Shown here piece after piece: positions 11,170 through 21,570 of a stretch of DNA of 64,000 bases (the first letter of the stretch is position 1; each line of letters opens with the position of its first letter). The notes under the pieces are model-generated. The model searched no databases, had not been told where the DNA came from, and saw only the letters and a program-made list of their open reading frames with translations. This DNA comes from Diabrotica undecimpunctata. Its lineage: Eukaryota > Arthropoda > Insecta > Coleoptera > Chrysomelidae. The DNA is taken from NCBI RefSeq assembly GCF_040954645.1, contig NC_092804.1, positions 93,256,862 through 93,320,861 of the forward strand, written 5' to 3'. Made by a program: the position numbers and the translations under genes.

Positions 11170-11850
11170 GCATTAGTGAGAATTGGTCCTTTCCTGATCG
11201 TTCTTCTTTGGATATGCTCTATTTATAAATCTGGTGTCCATCGATAGTCCGATTTTGGATTCAGTGTCTGATTCCTCACTTATTTGGTTTATTTGGTTAT
11301 GTAGGTTCGTATCACCATATGTGGGTGTACGTAGACCTCATTTAGTTTTGAGATTTAGTATTGGTGTGAATGGGTCCATAAATCTTCCTGGTCGTTCTTC
11401 TTTGGATATGCTTTTATTAATCTGGTGTCCATTGATAGTCTGACTTTGGATTAAGCGTCCTATTTCACATTTATTTTGGTCATTACGTCTTTGATATACT
11501 TTGGTATGTTTACGATTTAGATTATTATTTGTGTTATTTGGTTTGGTGAGAATTGCTCCATAAATCTTCCTGATTGTTCTTCTCTGGATATATTACTATG
11601 AATCTGGTGTCCATTGTTATTTCAATTTTGGAGAAGTGTTCAGTTCTTAACCTATTTAGTTTATGATTTCTTTGATCTTAGTTTAGTATATCTCCGGGTG
11701 AGATATTGGTTGAATTGGCTCATACATTTGCCTGGTTGTTCGTCCTTGGATATACTTAGTCTTATAGATCTGATGTCCATGGATAGTTCAATTTTGGATT
11801 TAGTGCCCAATTCGACATTTATTTGTCAGCAAGAATTTAGTTGGTATATT
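11170..11850 (+). repeat. Diverged tandem repeat, about 170-185 bp x 4
   Basis: Each unit carries the order GAATTGG..CC, CCTG.TCGTTCTTC, TTGGATAT, then GATCTGGTGTCCAT..ATAGT and TTTTGGATT. Units begin near 11178, 11363, 11545 and 11715. They are clearly related but have drifted. Position just upstream of the polypurine tract suggests a structural or regulatory RNA element of Gypsy-1. Confidence 0.75.
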
Positions 11851-12089
11851 TAGTTAATATTTGGCTTTTAAGCATATTGTCGATTGAGATTTTGATTCGA
11901 CTTTGAGTCATCTGAGTTTGTGGTGTCTGGCGCCATGACCATTCTTTTTTTTCCGTGATCTTTAGTTCGTGGTTATTTTTTTTGTGTAAACTTACGGATC
12001 AACGTGGAATGTTAGGCCAGTACACTTAGTTATTAATACTTTTAATTTTAGGAACAAAAAAAAATTTTGATTAAAATTTTTTTTTCCCG

Positions 12090-12102
12090 ACTAGTAGGGG
12101 AA
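12090..12102 (+). promoter_or_regulatory. Gypsy-1 polypurine tract
   Basis: AGTAGGGGAA directly abuts the TG of the 3' LTR, the standard place for the plus-strand primer. Confidence 0.75.
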
Positions 12103-13339
12103 TGTAAGAGTCGTTACTTTTATTACAATTTATATTAAAATAATAAACAATTTATATTAAAATAATTTCAGAGATGTAGTATGGGTTGCCTAACTTTAAG
12201 TGTTCATTTGCCCATTAAGTGTGTATTTTTAATAATTTAAGTTGTCACTCTGATCTAATTTGGTACCATTGCGAACCAAAGAGATGACAGGAGATTAGGG
12301 GAAGTGGAAATTGGCTCTTCTTGGTTAATTAACTGTGAATTAAAATTCACTTTTGATCGAGAGTTTGAAGTGGTACAAAGGTGGTAGTTAGCGAAAGAAA
12401 ATCCAATTAATGCATAGAATTTCCTTCACTTCAAGAAGTTAAATATTCTAAATATAACCATAACAATTTAATTGACGGTGTTTTCGGAAACTCGGGAGGT
12501 TGAAGTGAGATTTCTAGCACGGAATTAAGTAGCTATCTGGTAAATAATAATTTTTTATATTATAAAAACTAACTTTTTGTTCTCACATCCCACATCCTTA
12601 AGGTATTCAGAATGACCTTGGGTCACGAATTCAAGTATAGTATGGCCGCTTACAATCATTCCGGCATGAATCTGATTAAAATTCTGAATTTTCCGTAAAT
12701 CTCTAACATCTATTACAATTTCCACAGATATTTTAATGAACATTAGAGTATTTTATCCATATCCTATTATTCAGATTTATTATTTCATATTTTAATATAG
12801 TATTTTGTTCAAGGCCATTATATTTTTACTCTATGTGAAGCAAGGTCACGCTACATCCGATTGGATGGGTTTTTTTTATCTACTATAATTATCTTTTTGC
12901 TCCGGTTTCTTATGCTGAAAGAAACTTTCCTCACTTCTTCTTTGATTTCTTTTTATCAATGTTGAGATTAGAAGTAACGGGGAATTGTTTTCAGCCACCT
13001 ACCATGGAATTATAAATTTCCCTCAGAACATCCGAGGGAGAGTACCACTTCAACTCTATTAGAATCAGGGTCATTGGGACAAGCCAGGGAGTATTGTCTA
13101 CTCCACCCTCATTTTTTCTCCAGCCTGCACCTAGAGGTAGGGCAGGACCGTAATTATCGGAACTGAGCCAATTAGCACCAGCTCCGTGCTAATTTCGGAC
13201 CTCAAGGAGGACTTCGCTGGGACACCGAAGCCATTCGGGAGTATCCTTCCAGACAACTGTTTCACCTAGGAGGACAGTTGGTTTTTACTTCAGAACTATA
13301 TATATATATCTTGTTTCACCAGTTATAGGTTTTTTTTAT

Positions 13340-13398
<59 letters not shown>

Positions 13399-14321
13399 TA
13401 ATATAACTCCCCTTGGTGTAAGGTATCGGTAAGTTTGAGCTCAAATTCTACCCAGAGATTATCTTCCATTGTTTTTTTTGTATTAACCATTTATTTCATT
13501 ATTAACTTTATTTCATTATGTGTTTACTTAACTAATTTTTTTATATTTCATCTTGCGTTATTAACTCTGGCTATTATCCCTTCAGGATAATAGACCGTTT
13601 CAATTGTTTAACTTGGCTTGTTCCCATTTATGTATTATTTTGTTTATATTTGAATTTAGAGTTGTTTAACAATATTGTTGGTCATATTGTAGGTTAGTAT
13701 GATATATTTACTTGGCTATACGTTCTTCCAACGTTAGCATTATTTTGTTTAAGGTTGTTTTTTAACCTAGATGTAGGTTGTACACTCTATATCAGAGTTA
13801 TTCTGTCTAGTTTTCAACTTTTTATTATAGTTGTTTTCAACCTTTTTTTTTAAATATTATATTGTGAAATTTTCATATACTTTTTGGTAACTTAGAGATT
13901 GTCAAAATCTAAGAAGTTATATTTAATAAACTTGAATTTGTTTTGCATATAATTTTTTATTAATATTTCCTTACCTTTTTACATTTACAGCATTTTTGTT
14001 TATTAAATCAACTTTAATTAATATTAGCAGTATACGATACCTGGAAGAGTGACCGTTACTCTTTTTAGAGTAGTATCCCTCTTCTGGCGCCCTCAATTTG
14101 TTTTCTTTGTTAATTTTCATTATATCTATTCATTTTTCTTATCTTCTTTTCTATCCATCATACATATTTTCCTGATTTACTGTCTTTAAAAGGCATGCAA
14201 ATTGGCCGTATCCATCCTTGAGTTTCTAGTGGTCATTCTCTTGCCTACATTGCTGGCCTAGCCACATTCCGTTCAATATTTTTTTTTCATACTTCTTTAC
14301 TTAATTGTTATCTATTTTATC

Positions 14322-14389
<68 letters not shown>

Positions 14390-14438
14390 CACTCTTCTTA
14401 TACCTCTCTCCTCCTACACACCCCAGTATTTTGCTACA
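12103..14438 (+). repeat. Gypsy-1 3' LTR, about 2.34 kb
   Basis: Near-identical partner of 1925-4203. Differences seen: single substitutions (for example A/G near 2022 and 12200), a 12-bp indel near 13646, a 4-bp indel near 13510, and (TA)n lengths. The terminal (TA)n at 14324-14386 is about 63 nt, against 9 nt at the same place in the 5' LTR. Confidence 0.93.
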
Positions 14439-14442
14439 ATAC
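14439..14442. repeat. Target-site duplication ATAC of Gypsy-1
   Basis: ATAC follows the 3' LTR and precedes the 5' LTR (1921-1924). Four base pairs is the usual Gypsy value. Confidence 0.9.
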
Positions 14443-15308
14443 ATCTTATTTCCACGTCTGCGCAGTACTTTCTCTACTAAATATATGTCTTTATTTTTTG
14501 TTTTCTGTAATTCTTCTTCGTAGAATGCTCCTTTGATAGGCGCTCCAGTCATATCTTCAATCAAGTATGTTGTGGGATTCGTTATTTTAATTTCAGTAAT
14601 TTTAAACAGTTCTGTTGTCCAATTCGGTTTATATCCTTTATCGAAAATGTGTTTATTTTTACTAATGTGAACCACATCACCAACTTTCAATTTTCTTGGG
14701 CCAGCAATTTTCAAGTGAGTATAATATTTTCGTAAAATTTCCTTTTCGTTAGATTTTTTAACGTCAATAGGTCTAAGTCGAATTTTGCTGTGTTTCGTGT
14801 TATTGTACTCTTTTGTAATTTGAGGCAAGATATCAATCCATTTGTAAGTTCCATTAAGACTGAAATACTTGTAAAGTTTTTCCTTCAATGTTCGAATAAC
14901 TCGTTCACATATGGCTGCTTTTTTAACACTAAAGGTATTATAGTGATTAATACTATGCTTTTTCATGAGATTTTGAAACTTGGAATTGAAAAATTCTGTG
15001 CCTTGGTCTGTTTGTAAATTTTTCGGACATCGTCGAGTATGAGCGAGAATATCCGAAAATGTTCAAGTAATTTCCTCACCTGTTTTCGTCTTTAATGGTC
15101 GAGTCCACACAAACTTTAAAAAACAATCAATTACAACAAGAATGAGCTTGTAAGATTTATTTTGACTGGCATAAAGTCTCATCTCAGCAAGGTCCATTTG
15201 CCACAAATCATCTAATCCTTTAATGATTGTTCGTCGACGAGGATAATTTTTTCGTGCAGGCTTGTGCAGCTCGTTAACTAGTTGTATCTTCTCCTCGGTA
15301 AATGCCAT
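14439..15308 (-). pseudogene. Polinton retroviral-type integrase, main part
   Basis: DDE integrase that would insert the element. Start Met at 15308. N-terminal basic region, then the first catalytic Asp in WQMDLAEM (around residue 38) and DCFLKFVW. An in-frame TGA at 15063-15065 interrupts the gene before the second Asp (QTDQGTEF, encoded just after it). The catalytic Glu lies in AAICERVIRT, followed by the conserved YNNTKHSKI. A C-terminal chromodomain starts and is cut by Gypsy-1 at 14439. Two independent lesions, so non-functional. Confidence 0.88.
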
Positions 15309-15344
15309 GTCTAGCTTCCAACGATTCGATTCTTTGAACTAACG

Positions 15345-15944
15345 CTAATTCGTTGTTCCGTTAGCATTATAATGTAAGAGGTAATCTTCCATTACATTAA
15401 GACGCTCATCTAAATCATGTGAATTAAGATCCGCTGTTTTATTCTTTTTTTCTATTTCCAACGTTTTCATCATAATTTGTGCATTTTGGTTGGCAGCATC
15501 TGTAATATTCTTCGTCATTTCTTGTTTAAATATATCAAGATCATTTTTAAATTCATGCATTTGTTTTGATAAATCAAATATTTTCGAAGCAGTCATTTTA
15601 TTCTCATCAGACAACTCGTTAACTTTTTTACTTAAATTATCTTCTATTTTACTGATGGAGTTTGAGATTTTTTGTTCGAGTTGAGTATCTTTTTGAATTC
15701 TATTTTTTTGTATCAAATTAATCTCTTTTCTTAGAAAAGTTTTCGCACGAACAATGCTGTCATCTACATATTTCTTATTGGAAAGATGAATACCTGCTAC
15801 AGGAGGATCTCGTTTAATGTCTTTATGTACTTCATGTATCTGGGTTTATAAATCCAAAATGGATTGCTTTAAGCCTTCACGTAGCTTTTTAACAACTTGT
15901 TCATTAGAACGGTAATGATGACGACCAAACTTGTCAACACTCAT
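15345..15944 (-). pseudogene. Polinton coiled-coil protein
   Basis: About 200 codons from a Met at 15944. The N-terminal 35 residues are basic (DKFGRHHYR...VVKKLREGL). An in-frame TAA lies at 15846-15848. The remaining 165 codons form a heptad-rich helix (KISNSISKIEDNLSKKV...). No catalytic motif. Proteins of this kind sit next to the integrase in insect Polintons; function unknown, perhaps a virion structural or DNA-associated component. Confidence 0.6.
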
Positions 15945-16063
15945 GTTGGAAATGATGTTCCAATAATCCAAACATTAATATATAATATCTGCTTCACGTA
16001 ATTCGTTGATAATGGCAACAATTTCGTTATTGTGCGATGTGTTTCCTGCTTCTTGGGAAGCAA

Positions 16064-17085
16064 TCAGCAATTTGAGTCTGTCGCATAGTTCGTTTGGATC
16101 ATCCCAATATACATATTCAAGGGATTATCATTGTAGATCAAATGAGAATCATCGACGAGTCCTGACCCTTTGTAGCTAGATGGTGAAGATAACGATGTTC
16201 GAGGCGACGTTGATGATGATGAACGAGTCGCTTTTGCTAAACGAACAAGACCTTCGAAAGGTTCTCTCTTTAATGCAGTAGATCGAGTTTTCGGTGGCGA
16301 TTTCTTTGTTGTTTCATCCGTAGGTTTAAATAGCGGTTTGATAATATGATGATATTTTTTCCCAGTTGCACCTTTAAGACGACCTTTGGAATCCAGATGA
16401 ACTTCTGTACTATTTAATAAACTTGTATAGTGCTTTAAATCTGTATCATTATAATCTTCAGGGTTATCAGAGAAAATTAGTTGGTATAGACCTGGCGTTC
16501 CCGGCACCCATTCTCCTTCCCCACTACCATCACTGATGACTTGTATACTACCTTCGTTTTTGTTAAAGTTTATTCGTCGTTTACCCAACATCCAGCCAAT
16601 TTCATCATTGTAAATAGGTCCGTAGTTTTTATCAATTTTATTATCTTTCATCCAAAATTCTTTTATATACTTATGGCTCATTGGAGGATATTGCTCGATA
16701 TATTCATCAATAGCCTCTTTCGAAACATTATTAGGATCAAACATTTCATGTTCGTTAACTTGATCGATTGATACTGCATCGGAAAATACATCGTCATCGC
16801 CGGCTTCTTTTTTATCTCTTCCTCCGTTTTCACCTCTTCTTTTTTAACGTGTCTAAGCTTGTTATTAATAGCATGATGCAACGTTTTTGACGATTGTGCA
16901 ATATCTTTTAGAGGTTTAGCTATGGGCTTAAAGAGTTTATTTAGCGACTTATCTTGTTCTGTTTTACCTAACTTTAATGCCAAATACTTTTTGCGAATGA
17001 CACGAGCTAGTTCGGCAACTTTACGCTTGTGCGCAGCTACCTCTTTGTCTGACATATTGTCATACAATGCGTGTTTTTCGATCAT
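16064..17085 (-). pseudogene. Polinton-associated protein, DUF8207-like
   Basis: The N-terminal part (17085 to about 16790) is basic and helical (AHKRKVAELARVIRKKY). The reading frame then shifts and continues as 16744-16064 with a conserved-looking domain (GYP-like YNDEIGWMLGKRRI, GTPGLYQLIF, DLKHYTSLL, KYHHIIKPLF) and a Ser/Thr-rich tail. The domain resembles one recurrent in insect Polinton ORFs that I believe is catalogued as DUF8207; that name is from memory of the family and not searched. One frameshift near 16750-16790 breaks the gene. Confidence 0.6.
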
Positions 17086-17087
17086 AC

Positions 17088-17816
17088 CTACAGTTTTATA
17101 AACTTGTCGAAACCTTTACGATATCGTCCGTTAGAAATATCGAAATCCTTAACAATGACGAACGTACCGTATTTGTCCTTCCAACATTCGGAACAAAATT
17201 GTTTAAATTGCTCAAATGTCATATCAGGTGATACGTGGTCATCAAAGACGTGTTTCAAATTGAGCTCATCTTGCTTAAACAATACAATAAGATTCGCATT
17301 ATCACGTAAAAGTTGTTTGCCTGCTCGACTGTATGATTGACATAGGTATGCACAATCAATGTCTTTATGTCTACCCATACAGTAATATTCACGTATTGTT
17401 TGTTGTGGATCCGTTGATACGTCATCAAATATGAATACTGAGTTTGGTTTAGCTTTACTTGGGCTTATAACATCACCATTATCTTTAAATGGAAAATAAC
17501 CTACTTTCACAGACTCCAACACTTCCTTCAAAAATTGATACTTGGGTTGAAACAACGACTTTGAATAAACGTAAACATTTTTGAATTTAGCGCCATTCAG
17601 ATCAAAAAGTAATGCCAACATAACATTAGTTTTTCCACATCCGCTTGGACCACATATGATAGCACGAAATGAATGTGGTAGCAATGCACCATGTTTGCTG
17701 GTTCTTGTCACGTTGTCGACAAAATCCAAGTTTTCCACTGCTAGTGTCTTGTCTTGTTGAATGACCTTCATCTTGTGATTGAGATGTATTTTGTACACAT
17801 GGTTATATAAAGACAT
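17088..17816 (-). CDS. Polinton genome-packaging ATPase (FtsK/HerA, A32-like)
   Basis: Intact 242-codon P-loop ATPase. Walker A is GPSGCGKTN near residue 53; Walker B is SVFIFDDVS near residue 127, with hydrophobic strand before the acidic pair. The size and the Q-S-Y motif downstream (CQSYSRAGKQLL) match the packaging ATPases of Polintons and related dsDNA viruses, which drive DNA into the capsid. Start at 17816 leaves 23 bp to the divergent capsid-protein start at 17840, so the two probably share a bidirectional promoter. The best-preserved gene of the element. Confidence 0.9.
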   Translation of the reverse strand: MSLYNHVYKIHLNHKMKVIQQDKTLAVENLDFVDNVTRTSKHGALLPHSFRAIICGPSGCGKTNVMLALLFDLNGAKFKNVYVYSKSLFQPKYQFLKEVLESVKVGYFPFKDNGDVISPSKAKPNSVFIFDDVSTDPQQTIREYYCMGRHKDIDCAYLCQSYSRAGKQLLRDNANLIVLFKQDELNLKHVFDDHVSPDMTFEQFKQFCSECWKDKYGTFVIVKDFDISNGRYRKGFDKFIKL

Positions 17817-17839
17817 TTTGCAAAAAGCGATTCATTTCA

Positions 17840-18578
17840 ATGTTGGTCGTTCAAGGTGAAGGAGTGTTGAATTCTCTGATCAATAGTCTACCGTTTGAAT
17901 TGCATGCTCCTGGTTACCAATATCTAGGACCTGGAACTAAATTACAGAAACGCCTAGCTCGTGGAGATCCGGGGATAAATCCGTTAGATCGAGCTGCGAG
18001 AGATCACGATATCGCATATTCCCAAAGTAATTCATTGAAAGATCGACATAAAGCAGATTGGGTGTTGGAAAATAAAGCGTGGGAACGAGTTAAAGCAAAA
18101 GACGCATCTTTGGGTGAAAAAACCGCTGCCTGGTTAACTACTACAGCAATGAAAGCTAAACGAAAACTGGGTGTGGGTATGAAACGTGGTAAAGGTGTTG
18201 GTTCATTTAAGCGACATGTGTTACAACCAATTATTAAAACGATGAAGCGTTCTCCTCCGGCACCAAATCTACGTAAATCAGCCTTAGTTGCACTTGCAGC
18301 AGCTAGAAAAGCCGTTAAGAGAGTAGGTGGGAAGAAAAATGTACGTGTTCCAAGAATTATTCCATTTGAACCAAAATCTGGTGGCATGGAGAAGCCTCGC
18401 TGGGGGCGCAAGCGCGATAGCGAAAACTGTTATCGATTCAAAGAATGCTCAAAAGAAACTAGAAGAAGATAAACGTCACAAAAATGCAATGGAACATCTA
18501 GGCAAAGGATTATACCTGCGAAAAAACGCTAAAGGTGGCTTTGGATTATATTTAAAAAAGGCAAAAAACTTCCGCTGA
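17840..18578 (+). pseudogene. Polinton capsid-associated protein with phospholipase A2 domain
   Basis: The first 70 residues contain the parvovirus VP1-type phospholipase A2 signature: a calcium-loop-like YLGPGT and the catalytic pair in RDHDIAY. In parvoviruses this enzyme opens the endosomal membrane; the same role is inferred here. A Lys/Arg-rich middle follows. Near 18390-18400 the frame shifts, probably with loss of a short hydrophobic stretch, and resumes as SLAGGASAIAKTVIDSK and the Gly/Leu/Tyr-rich pX-like segment GKGLYLRKNAKGGFGLYL. A further frameshift leads into the protease. Confidence 0.8.
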
Positions 18579-18934
18579 AGCTACCTAATAGACCTTTAAC
18601 CAATGTGGATTTAAATAGATTTGTTAAACTACTTAAAATATCAAATTTCCGCGGCGTGTTCATGCGAGATAATTTACCACGTAGCCCTCGTAAACATGAA
18701 TGTGCTATTATTAATCTCGACATTTCCACAAACCCAGGTACACATTGGGTAGCTTACAGAAAGATAAACAACGATATAGAGTACTTTGATTCATATGCTT
18801 GCTTGAAGCCACCGCGAGAACTAGTATCCTACTTGAACGGTGGAAGAATTTTCTACAATAACGATCAATATCGTTATAACCAAATAAACTGTGGACATCT
18901 TTGTTTAAAGTTTCTTTATAATGGAACCATCTAA
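18557..18934 (+). pseudogene. Polinton adenain-like cysteine protease
   Basis: Maturation protease of the Ulp1/adenain fold. The catalytic His is in PGTHWVAY, an acidic residue follows in IEYFDSY, and the nucleophilic Cys is in NCGHLCLKFL. No own ATG is evident at the N-terminus; the frame is open from about 18557 and seems to continue from the preceding pX-like segment by a one-base slip in an A run. It stops at 18934, earlier than usual for this family, so the C-terminal helix may be lost. Confidence 0.82.
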
Positions 18935-19145
18935 TGATATATTGAGAAGTGCCATTTGCATTTTTATGGAAAATATAACGAGCGTTGTTTGGTATGAACT
19001 ATCTCAAGATATTCGTCGCGCACTAGAAGATTATTTACCCTACAAGAAAGACTATGATAAACATGAATGGAGTGATGTTTGCGGCATGTATATGGAAAGT
19101 AAATGTGTATTTTGTAAAGTGTCATATTATGAGAAAAATATGTAA
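18921..19145 (+). CDS. Small ORF, 74 codons, unassigned
   Basis: Starts with ATG overlapping the protease end by 14 bp in the +1 frame. Rich in aromatic and charged residues with three Cys near the C-terminus (DVCGMYMESKCVFC). It could be the displaced C-terminus of the protease after a frameshift, or a small gene of its own. Not recognised. Confidence 0.35.
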   Translation: MEPSNDILRSAICIFMENITSVVWYELSQDIRRALEDYLPYKKDYDKHEWSDVCGMYMESKCVFCKVSYYEKNM

Positions 19146-19180
19146 CAGTATAAGAAAAATAAAGGAATTTTTAACATATT

Positions 19181-19939
19181 TTGCTATTTAATTTCATACA
19201 CCTATTCAAATGTATCAGTCATGTCTCGATTGTTGATCTTGACAAGTACTCAAACGAGTTTTCGTTTACTCCTCAAGTACCTCTTGTGCTTGATCCGTTT
19301 CGACAATATTATGTAGCAGTGTTGGGATTTCATACATTTAATTCAATTCCAAACATCGATGGTGAAAAGTTTTATTTCTATGAGCAAAATGATCGTACAA
19401 AGTTGCGCCATATCGAAATTCCATCAGGATGTTATGAAATTACAGATATAGAAGCGTACATTCGAAATGAATTAATACGTAAATACAACTCGGTTCGGGA
19501 ATTTACTTTAAGACCGAACAACAATACGCTTAAATGTGAAATTTTCTGTCAGGATCACACCATTATTTTCGATAAAGACGATAGTCTTGGAAAATTATTG
19601 AGCTTCTCGTCAAATAGAGTGTTGGAACCAGGAAAAATGCATTCTTCAGATCAACCTGTAAACATTATAAAAGTATCGAGTCTACTGTTTGAATGCAACA
19701 TTACCGAAGGAGCCTTCTACGAGGATAGACCTGCGCACACCATTCTACATTTTCCGATAAGTGTTGATCCAGGTTTTTCTATTGACGAACGTCCTCATAA
19801 TCCTATATACATACCAGTAAGCAACAGCATACGTGAAATTACCAAAATTACCGTTAGTGTAGTTGATCAAGAATTAAGACCCGTCAACTTTAGAGGAGAG
19901 AAAAGTACACTTCATTTGGATTTTAAGGAAACGATATAG
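19181..19939 (+). CDS. Polinton penton-like minor capsid protein
   Basis: 252 codons, open. Beta-rich sequence with the N-terminal YSNEFSFTPQVPLVLD and C-terminal NPIYIPVSNSIREITKITVSVVDQ...VNFRGE, typical of the single jelly-roll minor capsid (penton) protein of insect Polintons. The true start may be a downstream codon, because the first 15 residues are hydrophobic and not conserved-looking. It lies between protease and major capsid gene in the same orientation, as in related elements. Confidence 0.75.
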   Translation: MLFNFIHLFKCISHVSIVDLDKYSNEFSFTPQVPLVLDPFRQYYVAVLGFHTFNSIPNIDGEKFYFYEQNDRTKLRHIEIPSGCYEITDIEAYIRNELIRKYNSVREFTLRPNNNTLKCEIFCQDHTIIFDKDDSLGKLLSFSSNRVLEPGKMHSSDQPVNIIKVSSLLFECNITEGAFYEDRPAHTILHFPISVDPGFSIDERPHNPIYIPVSNSIREITKITVSVVDQELRPVNFRGEKSTLHLDFKETI

Positions 19940-20066
19940 ATGGGTTTAATTATAAAACAAAGCTCTACACATCAATATCCATTAGTCTCACGCAAATCTT
20001 ACAAGCGACGTGACGTGTCTGCTGTCAATAAAGCCTTTCTTGTTTCCATTGGATTACAGCTAAAAG

Positions 20067-21033
20067 ATGTCAAAACGTCAATACATTCGACGACAGATTC
20101 AGGAACCTCAACCACCTATTTTAGATCTTTACCAGAAACCTCAGTTCGACGATACTATTAGAAAAGAAGAATTTCGTACATATACACCTTACATCAAGTC
20201 ATTTAATAATAGCGACGTTGTCGAGTTTATCATAAATCAATCAGATGCATTTTTTGCCATACACGAAACACTTTTGGAAATTAAAGGAAGTATAAAGAAA
20301 GTGGGTAATGGAACTGTTTCTCTTGCACCAAATGCTGGAGCCTTCTTGTTTGATACATGTACATACATCCAAAGTTCACACGACATGGAAATAGTTCGAG
20401 ATCCTGGTGTAGTTAGTACTATTCGCAGTTTGTTGTGTTACACTCCTGAAGATTCCAAGTTTCTCAGTACTGCAGGATGGAACTATCCCAATAATCCACA
20501 TTTATCGGGAGACAGCTTTAGTTTACTGATTCCGATAAAACATATTTTCAACATTTTCAACGATTACAATAAATTAACCTATGGTCGTCAAGTGTTTCGA
20601 TTTGTTCGAGCACGTAATGATAGAGACTGTATTTTAGTGGAAGAACCTAATGCCACAACAACAACAGTGTCTTTAACTGTTACCAGCATGGAACTGAAGG
20701 TCAAACATGCCTTTCCGAATGATGATGTGAAAATTGACCTAATGACTCCGATTAAAAATAATACGCCGATAACTATACCTTTCCGTAAATGGGAACTTAA
20801 TGAACTACCTTCACTTACGGCTGGATCCCAACGTGAGATATAGAGTGTAAAGCTTTACTTTCGACTGCTCCAAACAAGATGATACGTCATTTAGATCGGG
20901 AACCGTTGATATTAAGTTGGAAATCGAAGCAGATGAAGGTTTTCCTGCAGGCACTCGAGCGTACTGTTTAATTGTTCACGACAGTCTACTCAAATACTTT
21001 CCTCTAACTGAAGTTATCAAAAATATCATTTAA
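20067..21033 (+). pseudogene. Polinton major capsid protein (double jelly-roll), internally deleted
   Basis: The N-terminal 250 codons (20067 to about 20830) carry the first jelly roll and the start of the second (GAFLFDTCTYIQSS..., TAGWNYPNNPHLSG, FRKWELNELPSL). The frame then stops at 20843. The extreme C-terminus is encoded in another frame at 20851-21033 (DIKLEIEADEGFPAGTRAY). The roughly 90-110 residues expected between are missing, so an internal deletion joined the two. Non-functional as a capsid subunit. Confidence 0.78.
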
Positions 21034-21078
21034 ATTGACTTATTCAATCATACCCAATTCAGTATACTATCAGCCATT

Positions 21079-21570
21079 ATGAAGATCGCATTAGTTGACA
21101 TTCAAGGATTCACCGTAGATGGGTGGTTTGTTCCCAAAGAACTCAGCATTGAAATTGGCTTTAAACATTGTCATTATATATTTAAACCTCCACAACCGTT
21201 TGCTACATTAAGTAATCAAGATAAGAAGACTGCTGTGTACTTGGAGAAAAACGTGCATGGTCTTCGGTATTCTAATGGGGATGTTAAATATTCAAAAATA
21301 AATAAAATACTGGAATCTAAGTTGTTGTATGCAGCTGACTACATCTACGTTCGCGGAGAACAACAAGCAGAATTTTTAAGACACAAATGTTATATGCTTG
21401 ACGTCTTTCCCATAATTATTGATGTTTGCAAGTTTGATGATTCTCCATACTCCACTGGAGGCTTTGCTCCACATGAATACCCCTGCCACGCTACTGGACT
21501 ATTTTCCTGCTCCTCGATAAATGTGGATCACCTCCGCCAATGGTTGTGTAACAAAATATTACCTATATAA
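21079..21570 (+). CDS. Unassigned Polinton-associated protein, 163 aa
   Basis: Intact ORF with ATG at 21079. Begins with a beta strand ending in Asp (MKIALVDIQGF) and contains YVRGEQQAEFL and a Cys/His-containing C-terminus (PCHATGLFSCSS). Layout of strand-Asp, later strand and helices recalls an RNase H-like fold such as DEDD exonucleases, but only the first acidic residue is convincing, so no function is assigned. It is the last gene before the element end. Confidence 0.6.
   Translation: MKIALVDIQGFTVDGWFVPKELSIEIGFKHCHYIFKPPQPFATLSNQDKKTAVYLEKNVHGLRYSNGDVKYSKINKILESKLLYAADYIYVRGEQQAEFLRHKCYMLDVFPIIIDVCKFDDSPYSTGGFAPHEYPCHATGLFSCSSINVDHLRQWLCNKILPI

Larger units (their letters stand above)
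9659..12102 (+). other. Gypsy-1 long 3' untranslated region
   Basis: About 2.4 kb with no credible ORF. T-rich on the plus strand. It contains four diverged tandem units at 11170-11850 (listed separately) and ends in a polypurine tract next to the 3' LTR. An ORF of 92 codons at 10655-10933 has no recognisable content. Confidence 0.7.
1925..14438 (+). mobile_element. Gypsy-1, Ty3/Gypsy LTR retrotransposon
   Basis: Complete element: 5' LTR 1925-4203, gag-pol 4912-9658, long 3' untranslated region, polypurine tract and 3' LTR 12103-14438. Both LTRs start TG and end CA. The 4-bp sequence ATAC flanks the element on both sides (1921-1924 and 14439-14442), as expected for this superfamily. The LTRs are nearly identical apart from a few substitutions, small indels and (TA)n length, so insertion is recent. 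The Gag frame has one break; Pol is open. Confidence 0.95.

Noticed and set aside
11170..11850. CRISPR-like array
   Set aside because: Units are 170-185 bp and diverged with no constant short repeat or spacer; the context is a retrotransposon.
14305..14523. ORFs of repeated Ile-Tyr (also near 46500-46890, 51600, 52600, 53000, 53500, 53900, 55500)
   Set aside because: They are translations of (TA)n microsatellites.
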